A stretch of 64,000 nt of DNA from Coix lacryma-jobi var. lacryma-jobi (lineage: Eukaryota; Streptophyta; Magnoliopsida; Poales; Poaceae): the NCBI GenBank assembly GCA_009763385.1, contig CM019823.1, positions 90,965,104 to 91,029,103 of the forward strand, read 5' to 3'. Positions 11,946-21,812 of this stretch are shown here, one piece after another; position 1 is the first letter of the stretch; every line of letters starts with the position of its first letter. The position numbers and the translations under genes are program-made. Below the pieces are notes generated by a model. The model was not told where the DNA came from. It was given only the letters and a program-made list of their open reading frames with translations, and ran no database searches.

Positions 11946-12467
11946 GAGTGCATTGACTAAAAATAAAACCACAAAGGAAGGGTTTGAAGGCAAGACTCAT
12001 CCAAGTGCCCAAAAGCCGAGCAAAAGCAAACACAAGGCTACTTGAGATGAAGAAGGATCATGAAAACTCAAATAAAAGCTCTCGGTCCCGAAGGAAACGG
12101 GAAAAGCGGGCAAAGCCTCCACACAAGAGTTTTTCATGAATCCCAAAAGGTAATCGAAAACCGATCTCAAATAAATTGTCAAACAATCATCACAAAAGAA
12201 ACCAAGGTACTTATCCACTTGGATTCACTTGGTTCGAGATTTCTCCCCCTTTTTCTCTTTCTCTTTCTCTTTCTCCCCCTTGATGATTGAATTGACAAAA
12301 ACTAGGCACAAGAGATGGTTTGAGATACCAAAACCGAAAATCTCATTCAAGTGATCAAAAGCCATAAAAGGGCAAAGAACAAAGTCACTTGATATGAGAA
12401 GATTATCCATTCAAATGCCCAAAAGCCAAGGAAATGCTAAAGAGGGGGCAATTTGAAATGAACATAA

Positions 12468-12870
12468 CTTGGTCCCCAAAGACATGGGCAACGGCTCAAC
12501 GCAACCAAGCAAGGGATCGGAGCAATAACTCGATCACACAGAGCGAAAGACTTGGTTCCCAAAGACATGAGCAACGGCTCGACGCAACCAAGTCAAAAAT
12601 GAGCTAGCCCTCAAGAAAAGGCATAAAAAGGGCTCAACGCCACTAGCTCAAGGCTCGATACCAATTGAGGCTGAAACAACGCATCAGAATGCAACAAATC
12701 ACAATCAACCAAGAATTGTTGAAAACAGCTAGCTCCTCAAGACAGAGGCACAAAGGCTCGACACAACTAGCTGAAGGGTCCGTACCAATCGAAAATACCA
12801 AGCAAAAACTACTAGTCCTTCAGAAGAGAGCCAAAAACAGCTCAACATGACTAGTAGGCTCGATACCGAC
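12468..12870 (-). repeat. Hairpin and primer-site-like repeat array upstream of 3' LTR
   Basis: Five units of about 42-50 bp share an inner part (CCTCAAGA..GGC..GGCTC on the plus strand) but have different terminal stems that stay complementary: CTTGGT/ACCAAG (12468-12509), GACTTGGTT/AACCAAGTC (12549-12594), TGAGCTAG/CTAGCTCA (12600-12650), CAGCTAG/CTAGCTG (12726-12773) and CTACTAG/CTAGTAG (12809-12857). Between or after units stand words such as GGCTCGATACCAATTG (12652, with variants at 12776 and 12857). They resemble the element's PBS and LTR edge at 17718-17735. Related arrays occur at 25874-26010 and 56355-56699. Confidence 0.75.
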
Positions 12871-13199
12871 TGAGAAAAACCACAAGAGAAGCTCAACACT
12901 AAATGGAGCACAATCACTCGGAGCACGCGGAGAAGCAACAAGACAAAAGCCACTCCCCCTGAAATCAAGCCTATACACAAAAGCTATGTAACAAAGCTCA
13001 TGACACTAATTGCATTCCATACCAAAAATGGATACCAATTGAAACACATAAAAGAGCTATACCAAGTGAAGAAGAACATAAAAGAGCTAAACTCCCCCTT
13101 GCTCAAAGCTCTCCCCAAAATGCATGACTCTCCCCTTTCTGCCAACACTCAAGCTCCCCCTTGCAAACAGCTACTCCCCCTTGACAAAAGGGAACATGC

Positions 13200-14260
13200 T
13201 GAGGGGTTTTAATATTTTTCCACAAAGTTGACACAAACACAAGACAAGTCATCAACCAAAAGCATATGGGGGTAATGAGAAGCACTAAAAGTGACCACAA
13301 AGTGTATCGGAACTGGGGGTATGTACACTAAGCTAAAAATGCATGATATGCACAATGCAACAGCTTCAAGTGTACAACAATCAGAATGAAAAGATGCTCA
13401 AAAGGGTGCTACCCTGAAAGTGTAGCAATCAATACAAATGCTAGCAAAGGATCAAACTGATCAAATGAATACAAAATATGAAGAAATAAGCATATGAGCA
13501 GTTTTAAGCCATTTGAAAAGGAGTTCACCACTAAAATATCACTAAGCTTGAAAAGACAGGAAATCATCCAAGTGCTAACTCAAGTATACAAGGTGAACTA
13601 CCCCTAGCAAAGTTCAATCATCATGCCATAGAATGAAACATCGACTTGTGTCATTATCAAATTTTATCAGAATTTGCAGCGGTATTAACACAAGTTCAAA
13701 TTAAAAGCATGTGATTGCGAGAGGTTGAAAGCATGGTCATTGCCTAACTTTTCAACCGGGCTAAGCCTATGCAAGAAAAGCAATCAGAAGCTTAAAACAC
13801 CGGTTTCGGTCTTACACTACACGGCTCAAGTTTAACTCAAATGTGCAATGAAAAACAGTCTCGATACCGTGAGGTGCTGACACATGCAATCCCATCTCGA
13901 TCTTTTCATTTCACTTAGACTTGGATCAAATTTTAAGCACAAGATAAATATGAACAACCCAAGCAAGTGAATTACTCAGTGCAAGAGGCATAGCAACCTA
14001 GCATACAAAAGATAGCACAAGCGATCTCAACACATCCTACTCATGCTAGTTACCAATCTCAATGGTGAACAAATTAAATGTTTCATAGTTGATTAGTCAA
14101 GTTCACCATTTGCGAAAATAGCTTAGCTCATAACATGTATCAAGTGATCAAAAAGAGCCTAAGCTACAAGCATCATCATGAATAGACAAGGCATACCAAC
14201 AAGAGCATAATCTCATTCTCACTACTATATTCATGAAGCTCTAAAATGCAAGATATACAT
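13200..14260 (-). other. Conserved noncoding block of SIRE-like elements
   Basis: I see no credible protein frame here. From about 13430 the sequence aligns by eye with 26270-27180 (same strand) and with 55250-56130 (plus strand) in the other two copia elements. Shared blocks include CTACCCCTAGC, TTGCGAGAGGTTGAAAGC on this strand, TACACTACACGGCTCAAG and TCTCGATACCGTGA. It lies between the RNase H end and the hairpin array. Its role is unknown. Confidence 0.6.
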
Positions 14261-14429
14261 GATGAAATGCATGCAAAAGCTAGTCTATCAAAGACAAAAC
14301 AAAACTAGCCTAAAAAAAGAAAACCCAAAACAAAAGGGTATCGGAGAAGCCCAACTAAGATACAACAAGCAAAATGCTTCCCCTACTAAAAGGGAAACAC
14401 GCACCAAAGACACAAATAAAGAGCCAAGA

Positions 14430-15010
14430 AATGCTCAAGCGACAGCCAGCAAAATCCACATCGAAAAGACCACACAGCATAAAGGGGTCAGAGAAGAAGA
14501 GTACCAGAAACCGAACTCAGAAGTGTGTCGGGGTACCTCATGATACGCATGACCGCCTGCTGGTGTGATACTCAAGGGGACGCCTAAATCTGCTGAAATC
14601 TTCGGGGCACCTGCCTCGCCGAAGTCATCTCTCCCTCGCCTGATGCTGTCGCTCCCACAGGTGCAGCTAGTGCTCGCTGGAGAACTGCTCGAACGGAACC
14701 CCAAGTCGTGGAAGAAGAGAGATCGGGTCCATGAGCCGAAATGCTCTCTCCAGGCTCCTGTTCTCCTGCATACTCAAAAGCAGAAGAAACACAAGGCATT
14801 GTCTCGTCTAGTGTGACCTCAGGGTCTCCACACAGCGGTTAGTCACATAATAAGCATAAGGTGAACTCTCAACAAAAAGAGGTCTACCTATGAATGATAC
14901 CGCAATATGATCTGAATCCAAACTAGACAAGACTACCATGCAATAGGATAAAGCACTATGGAGCAAAATGCAACCTAGAGACATGATCAACCCAAACACA
15001 ACCTAAACCT
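14430..15010 (-). pseudogene. Copia pol relics: integrase-RT linker and RNase H start
   Basis: Minus-strand peptides match parts of the pol in the neighbouring copia elements. VTLDETMPC with GESISAHGPDLSSSTTWG (about 14820-14680) corresponds to the integrase C-terminus/RT linker (VTFDETMVC, THGPDPSSSTPWG). RIMRYP then SEFGFWYSSS (about 14545-14470) corresponds to the start of RNase H (RIMRYL, SEFGIWYSAS). The RT that should lie between them is absent. I infer an internal deletion that left a gag-only, non-autonomous element. Several frames are needed to read the relics. Confidence 0.65.
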
Positions 15011-15399
15011 CAACACATGCTACAATGCAAGATAATGATAGCAATAGACCCAAAAGCATGTAACGTGATAAAATTGTGGAGAGGCTAGTGCTCAAACTAA
15101 TCATATCAACAGGGTACATGTAGCTACACAAAACTAGCACCTGAAAAGTGATACCTAATGAACATCATACCTCTACATGTAAAGCTCATGGAGAAGTATG
15201 GTAAAGCATGGCATAATGTTCATGAGGATCACAGACTAGCATGAAAAGTGACTAATCCACCAGGCTATACATAAAACTAGCATGACATATGATATACAGG
15301 GTAGCACATGCTAGACATAAAGACAAAACATGATACACAGGAAAAATGTACATGCAAGAACTATACAAGTGAGCACATGAAACACCATCTCATACCACA

Positions 15400-16086
15400 A
15401 GAAATAGACCATGAATGTACAAGGTATGAGTGTAACAGAAAGCTCACCAAACTGCAAAAGCCTCTTTGGAGGCAACTCTAAGCGGGGTGTAGAGAACCAT
15501 CAAACCTTGGTCACTTCTAAAAGACCAAGTTCCATCAAGCGCGTGTTCTCCACCCCGCGTCCTCATATCTACACACAAGAGGACAAAATAACCCGAGCCT
15601 TGGATCCTGAAGGGTTAGCAAGCATGTACTTGGGAATCCAGGACTTGGTCACAAATCTCAACTTATCATGTGGGTTAGCATGATGCAAGTGTTGGTTCAA
15701 ATGCAATTGTGAAACACCACTGGAAGCATTCCTCAAAAGGACAACTCGAGGAGAAGAACGAGTCGTACCATGGGAAAAGAGGCAAACATCTTCCATGGTC
15801 TTTGTAGAAGAACCAATAGAAGCACCATGAAAAGCATGACGTGGACCAAGAGAAGAAGCACTAGAAGCATGTCCACAACCATGACCTATCCCACTAGAAA
15901 GGGAGTCATAAAACCCATCAACAAAGAGGGGCTTCTTACTAGGAGCACAAGCGTTCATGCCATGATAAGGGCAATGAACCACCATCTTCCTAGAAGAACG
16001 AGCTTGGCGCAAGCGTTTAGCCACGCCGATAGCAAAAGCTTTCTTGATGCCCATCTTTCTCACAAAAAGAGCAATGGTACAAAGGC
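15400..16086 (-). pseudogene. Frameshifted C-terminal part of SIRE-like Gag
   Basis: Directly downstream of the long gag frame, a second CCHC knuckle (CSFCEKDGHQESFC, about 16085-16035) is readable only in another frame, followed by RARSSRKMVV and a Ser/His-rich tail (GHASSASSLGPRHAFHG) to about 15570. It looks like the continuation of the Gag polyprotein after a small indel. I could not recognise the protease expected next; 15010-15400 gives no motif. Confidence 0.55.
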
Positions 16087-17586
16087 CTACTGGAAGGCAC
16101 ACCATTCTTCGACAAGTGAGAAGTCCCTTGGGACATTAGAACAAGAAGCATCAATGTTCAACTTGGTGCCATCACTAGGAGCACACGTGCCATGGGAAAG
16201 GCTACGCGGCTTCCTAAAAGCCTTAGCTCGAATTCGTCGCTCGTGTTTGACACGGCGGAAACAAAAACCGAATGAGTGTCCATCCTTCTTGCAAAAGGTG
16301 CAATGGAAAACTGGATTGGGAGCACGAGTCCCAAAAATATGAGAAGCACCCTTATCAAGAGAAGTCCCTTGGACATCACTCAAAGAAACATCAAGGTTAG
16401 GAGTAGCTATGAAAGAGCTATCCGAAACCTTGGCACAAGTGCTATCGTCAAAAAACTCACGCGCAACACAAGAACTCAACTCCGGTTGCAAAGATGCAGA
16501 CTTGGAAACATCAACATCGGAGTTGGAAGAAATGTGTGTCTCAAACAACTTAGCACAAAGGCTCTTGCATCTTTTGGCCAAAACATCATTTTCAAACATG
16601 AGGCGGTCACAACTACCACAAGGAGTGTTTCTCAAGTTTTCCATCTCCTCCCTAATGCACTCGGCATATGTGGTACGCAAGAGATCATTTTCTTTTTCAA
16701 GGTTGGCACTCATATCATTGTGCTCAACCAACTTGGCGCTCATATCATCGCGCAAAACTTTCAAAGCCAAAACTTCTTTTTCTAAATCAATGCATGATGT
16801 GCACATGAAAACGGTGGAAGGAACATCACCATTCACATCAAGCAAAGAATCATGAATAGCACAAGAAGTAAGGCAAGCATTTTTATTCAAAGAGCACAAG
16901 CTACAAGGCCTAGAATTTATCTCATCAATTTCAGCCCTAGCATGCTCAAGTTCATCTACACATGTGGTGTGAGTCAATTTTAATTCATTAATTTCAGCAT
17001 GCAAAGACTCACATGAAACACATTGTAAAGAAGCTTTTGACCTAAGTAAGGCTATTTCAGATTTAGCATAAACAAGGTCCTTGCGCAAGTCAAAGCAAAC
17101 AAGACATGGTATGGAAGCATTTGATTTCAACATTTCATTCTTAGATTTTAAGCTAGCAAGGGAAAAGCATAGTTCATCAATCTTCCTAACCATGTCCCTA
17201 CAAGAGGTGCAAGGTAAAGATGCACTAGACTTCCAATGAAAAAGGCCACATTTTAACCTAGTGATGGAGCATTTCAATTTCTTGATCTTTCTATGCAAGG
17301 TATCACAAAGCTCATCATATCTCAGGTTATCTTCAAAACAAGCTTCAAATTGTTGGGATAAAATCCCAAGACAAGCAGCAAGAATACCTTTCTTGGCTTT
17401 GCCAAGTTCGCGTATGCGATCCTCCGTCGAATGCTCATCATCTCCTAGGAAGCCCAGCAAAGCATCCACCTCGCATTCCGCCTCAAGAGCCGCACTCCTC
17501 CTTCTTGCCAAAGTGTCGTCCTCAATCGCATGTCCAAGACTCAAACCTAAGGACAAAGACACACTGGAAGAAGAACTTGGTGCCAT
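16087..17586 (-). CDS. SIRE/Opie-like copia Gag, coiled coil plus zinc knuckle
   Basis: A long minus-strand frame of about 499 residues from the Met at 17586 (MAPSSSSSVSLSLG). A Met 11 codons upstream exists, but this one begins a Ser-rich start typical of such Gags and lies about 130 bp after the PBS. The middle is Leu/Lys/Glu-rich with repeated pairs of Cys (PCTSCRD, PCLVCFD, QCVSCES, FMCTSCID), probably long coiled coils. Near residue 427 is the CX2CX4HX4C knuckle CTFCKKDGHSFGFC. Gag assembles the particle and packages RNA. No RT follows, so mobility would need a helper element. The repeated Cys pairs between coiled-coil segments are unusual and could bind metal; that is inference. Confidence 0.8.
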   Translation of the reverse strand: MAPSSSSSVSLSLGLSLGHAIEDDTLARRRSAALEAECEVDALLGFLGDDEHSTEDRIRELGKAKKGILAACLGILSQQFEACFEDNLRYDELCDTLHRKIKKLKCSITRLKCGLFHWKSSASLPCTSCRDMVRKIDELCFSLASLKSKNEMLKSNASIPCLVCFDLRKDLVYAKSEIALLRSKASLQCVSCESLHAEINELKLTHTTCVDELEHARAEIDEINSRPCSLCSLNKNACLTSCAIHDSLLDVNGDVPSTVFMCTSCIDLEKEVLALKVLRDDMSAKLVEHNDMSANLEKENDLLRTTYAECIREEMENLRNTPCGSCDRLMFENDVLAKRCKSLCAKLFETHISSNSDVDVSKSASLQPELSSCVAREFFDDSTCAKVSDSSFIATPNLDVSLSDVQGTSLDKGASHIFGTRAPNPVFHCTFCKKDGHSFGFCFRRVKHERRIRAKAFRKPRSLSHGTCAPSDGTKLNIDASCSNVPRDFSLVEEWCAFQ

Positions 17587-17717
17587 TTCCAAAAGCACCG
17601 TTAGTGTTAGCCAAAACACAAGCTCAACACCTCGACAAGCAAAGTCGGAAACACAACCGCTCTCAAAAGGTCGCCTTCATGGATCCGGAACCGGTTAAGG
17701 TAGAGAGATCCCTAACT

Positions 17718-17730
17718 GGCTTTGATACCA
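17718..17730 (-). other. Primer binding site (initiator Met tRNA type)
   Basis: Minus strand TGGTATCAAAGCC begins two bases after the LTR end at 17733. It is close to the plant consensus TGGTATCAGAGCC, complementary to the 3' end of initiator tRNA-Met. It fixes 17733-20164 as the 5' LTR. Confidence 0.85.
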
Positions 17731-17732
17731 AT

Positions 17733-20164
17733 TGAAGGACCGAAAATGCTACAGCAAGGCGACCAGGGGGGCGTGAATGGGAGCCTAAAATTTCTTCTCA
17801 GAAATTACGGCCTCTGTCCCAACAAAATCAACCCCAAAAGCTTCGGACCAAACCGTGATGCCTACGACCCTCAGAAAGAGGGTGGATGATCCCTAGGATC
17901 ACAGCGAGGTACCACACAAGAGAGCAAACCAAAACTCCCAAAACTCCGAGTCAAGTTCGTGCCTAAAAGACCACTCCCAAACGTAGATAGAGGGCTATGT
18001 CGGGATTCCTCCAAATACCGATGCTAACGCGTAGCAAGGATATGTAGAGAAGTTCCTAGATGAACTCTAGGAGCAAACGAGAAGTCCGGAAACAAAGCGG
18101 AAAAGCCCGGAGAGCAAAAGCACTAAACCTCACTCTACAGCCGATTCGCGGACTGTCCGGGCTGCTGGTGCCGGACTGTCCGTGCCAGGGGCGGACTGTC
18201 CGCCGACTATACGGCAAAAACAACAAAGCTGCTGATCCTCCCTGTGCGACTCGCGGACTGTCCGCGCCTGTCACTGGCGGACTGTCTGCCGGTCACTCGA
18301 GGGGAAAAACGCCGAGGCCAACAGCCACTGCTCGGTTGAAACCCCGATGCCCTGGACTGTCCGCGGCCTCTATGGCGGACTGTCCGCGGCTACGGCCGAC
18401 TGTCCGAGACCCCCACGGCGGACTATCCTGCGACCTCCCAGAAAGTGCAAAAACTGCACGAGACCAAACCAAAATTGATTGGATCTTCACCAAATCGAAC
18501 AAGGCTGCAACTAAGACTTCTCCCAAGTGTTCTTCTACGTGTTGGGAAGCTAATCCTAGGATATCATCGCTTACAATCCAACTAAACCATGAGAAATCCG
18601 AAGAACACTAGAAAAGTGGAAGAACGAAGAACAAAAACGATTTCGGCCCGATCTACTTGTTCATGAGGGTAGAGATGAATTCCTTCAGTGGAAATGTACT
18701 CCTCACTTCAAAGAACAAGTTGATTCAAACAGAATCGCAAAAGACGTAGCGTAGAGGGAGATCGAGTGAGGGGAAATTCGTGGAGAAAAGAAGAACGCGA
18801 AGAACAATTTCAAAACGAGAATTCAACCACGAATTTGATCCTTGGATTCAGAGGAATGGATGATTGATTAAGCACTCGGTGTCGAGCTACAAGCCACTCC
18901 TAGCAACTCAAAGCTCGGATGGCGAAAAGCTCAAGAACAAGAGCCAACTCTCCCTAACACTAGGCCTTCTCTCGACAGAGAACAAAATGAGAGAGACATC
19001 CGTCCAAGAATTCGCAAGGATGCGGCTGCCCTAGCAGCCCCCCTCATATATATAGGCACACGTCCGAAGACCAAAATGCCCTTACATTAAGCACTCAACC
19101 CAAATAGCCCCCAGGGGTAAAACCGTCCAGTCCTAGGCGATTTTCATCCGACGGCCACGCCCGCACATCCGGTAGCTTCGCCTCGACGCGACCTCCCTGA
19201 TGCCAGCCACATGGCCGTCACGTCGACCACCGCGCCTTCCTCGTGGATAGCTTCGCCGCTGCGTCAGCCTCTCCACTGTCGCCACCACGCGTCGACCGTC
19301 CTTTCGGACCACCCCCGGTTTTGAGGCCCAAACCGATAAACCCGTCAGCCCAGGTTTTGAGGCCCAAACCTGGCAAAACCGTCCACCCCGAGTTTTGAGG
19401 CCCAAACTCGGAAACCCGCGAGCCCAGGTTTTGAGGCCCAAACCTGGAAACCGTCCAACCTGAGTTTTGAGGCCCAACTCGGAAACCGGCCACCCAGTTT
19501 TGAGGCCCAAACCTGGAAACTGTCGATGGTAGCTTTTGAGGCTCAGCTACCGAACCCGCACCGCAGACGGGATGTGGTTCGCACACCCCGACCACCGGCA
19601 CCGTTGCCGATGCATGTCCAGCCTCCACGCCGGGCACAAGACCTTTGCCTTCCTTCTGACTTGGCCGACGGCACTTGCGCCGCATGCAAGCCCGTGTCCA
19701 ACCTCCCGCCAAGTGCCACGAGCCATCGTCTTCCTCCTGACTTAGCCGATGCATCGCACATCCAGGTGCTCTCACTCGCCGATGCCCACGTGTCAGCTAC
19801 CACAGCTGGTCCTCTGGCCCTCTGGTCCGTCAGTCCAAGCCTCACGTTCGCCCTTCACCGCTCTGGGTACATCGGCATGGCTCGTCCGCAGCACGACACG
19901 CCCATCCTTCACCGCTCCCGGTCCGTCGGCACGGCACGTCTCTACTTGACCTTCACCTCGCCATAGACCACTGTATCCGAGCTCCACACCTGCACATCAA
20001 CACAGCCAAGAGACACATGTCACACACGCACTCCAACACAGAAACCACAAACTCAACGCCACCGGTTAGTCATAAACAATAAGCGCCTAGCTAGATATAG
20101 ACTCAACCGGGTAAAAGCCTCAAACCTTCCTCATCAAAGTCAATCATTCATCATATATTTCTCA
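17733..20164 (-). repeat. 5' LTR of internally deleted SIRE-like copia element
   Basis: Partner of 9518-11931, about 2.43 kb, starting TGAGAAATATATG on the minus strand at 20164 and ending CCTTCA at 17733. It contains the same CGGACTGTCCG cluster (18148-18430) and the same hairpin array (about 19315-19549), with a few positions altered. To its right the sequence passes directly into gag copy B at 20165, with no repeat of the left flank. Confidence 0.85.
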
Positions 20165-21761
20165 AACTCTCTTTGATAGAGCCTTCTCTTCCTTGCTCAT
20201 TTGTTGCTTCTCATTGCCTTGCCTCTCATGAGTTGCTTGAGCCTTCTTCTCAAGCTTGGTAGGACACTTCGAGGCAAAGTGTCCCATATCACCACATTTT
20301 AGCACTTGATGTGAGCCAAATATTTCTTCTCATCTTGATTCTTGCTCATCATTATCTTGGCATCTTGAATGTGAGTTGGATGCCTTGCTCTTCCGCCCCT
20401 TCTCGTTTTCTTCTTCATCAAGTCACCATCATGATGGTTGTTCTTGATTTGAACTTGGGGCTTCCTTTCTTGTGGCAATACTTGAGGCTTCTTCTTGTTG
20501 GGGCAAGCATTTGCAAGATGTCCCATTTCATGGCACCGAAAGCACATGAAATGAGATAGCTTTTCTTTGTTCTTGCTTCTTCATCTCTTCTTCATATCTT
20601 TTCTTGCCCCATCTCTTGCCTTTGACATTGCTCTTGTTGAAGCGCAATGCCACTCTTGTCACCATAGCTTCTTTGATTCTTCATCATGTGCTCATGGGTG
20701 ACCTTTGATCTACACCACCTCTCTAACTTGTTGCTCAAGTTCTTTACTTCACTTTTGAGCTCGTTGTTCTCCTTCAAAATGTTAGTCTCACAAGACAAGG
20801 AAGTAGAACAAGCATCTATATGTGAAGAACATGGCATAGATAATAAATCTCCACAAGAGGTGGATACATGCTTCTTCTCTACATCACTTGGGTTAGCACA
20901 AATATGTGATGGATCATTTGACCCAAATGATGAGCTCTCACTAGTTTTGGTTTCTTCATTAGAAAGCTTCTTAGTGAGAAAAGCATGATCTTTTACCAAG
21001 TTATCATGAGCAACACATAGTTCCTCATGAGTCAATTTAAGCTCATCATGTGAACAAGTAGTAACATAAAGTAGATGCTTTGCTTGTTCACATGCATTCT
21101 TTAGAAATGAGTTTTCTTTTTCCAATTTCATTGTTTTAGACATCTCATTTTCTAAAGCTTTGGTGAGTCTACACACAAGCTCAAAGTTTGGATCATCACA
21201 ATCAACAACCACATTTGCAATTGATACCTTGGTGTCACCATGTGACACGAAGCAATGTGGTGTAGATGGAGAGCTTGTAGAGACATCACTCTCATAGCCG
21301 TCATCCTTGTTAAGTGATCTTGTGGATTGATCATCATCATCATCACTTGACCATGAGGTGGAGCAATCCTCCACAATTATCATGTTGTGGTCGTGCTCAA
21401 CACCCTCATGTGCCTCTTCCTTGGGCTCACTAACATCATCATCTTTTGGAGCACTCCCATACTTGTCGTTGAGGAACTTCCACAAGTGATGGGAGGACTT
21501 CATATCCATGATCTCACTAAAGATACTATCATGCAAGGATCTAAAAATGATGTTAGTAGCTTGGCACTCGAGATCTAGGCATTTCTCTTGTGCTTGAGTT
21601 TGGTTCTTTTCATCCAACACATGAGAAAAGCCTACATCTACGATCCACCATATTTGAGGGCAAATAAACTTGAAATTACACATCATCCAAGTTTTCCATT
21701 GTGTAAAGTTAGTGCCATCAAAAATGTGTGGACAATCAATGCCTAGCCCGTAAGTCGCCAT
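20165..21761 (-). pseudogene. Retrotransposon Gag, copy B (3' truncated, frameshifted)
   Basis: Starts at the Met at 21761 (MATYGLGIDCPHIFDGTNF), 38 bp after the PBS, which makes this start convincing. The N-terminus is a UBN2/DUF4219-like copia Gag region (FDGTNFTQWKTWM, then HLWKFLNDKYG). An acidic linker with a run of five Asp (SSDDDDDQSTRS) follows, then the coiled-coil part shared with copy A. A frameshift near 20595 precedes the first knuckle (CFRCHEMGHLANAC). The second knuckle of copy A is deleted, the third is broken by a stop near 20305, and the sequence ends at the copia junction. It overlaps copy A by more than 1 kb in content. Confidence 0.85.
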
Positions 21762-21798
21762 CCTCTCGGGTCGGTAAAGACCACAAATGAGAGACCTA

Positions 21799-21810
21799 GC
21801 TCCGATACCA
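21799..21810 (-). other. Primer binding site of gag-only element
   Basis: Minus strand TGGTATCGGAGC starts two bases inside the LTR end (CCCTTCA at 21813) and matches the initiator tRNA-Met primer site used by most copia and chromovirus elements. It marks 21813-24334 as a 5' LTR. Confidence 0.85.
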
Positions 21811-21812
21811 CT

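Noticed and set aside
9513..20169. Target site duplication around the internally deleted copia element
   Set aside because: Flanks CATAG and AACTC differ, and the gag sequences on the two sides overlap rather than join.
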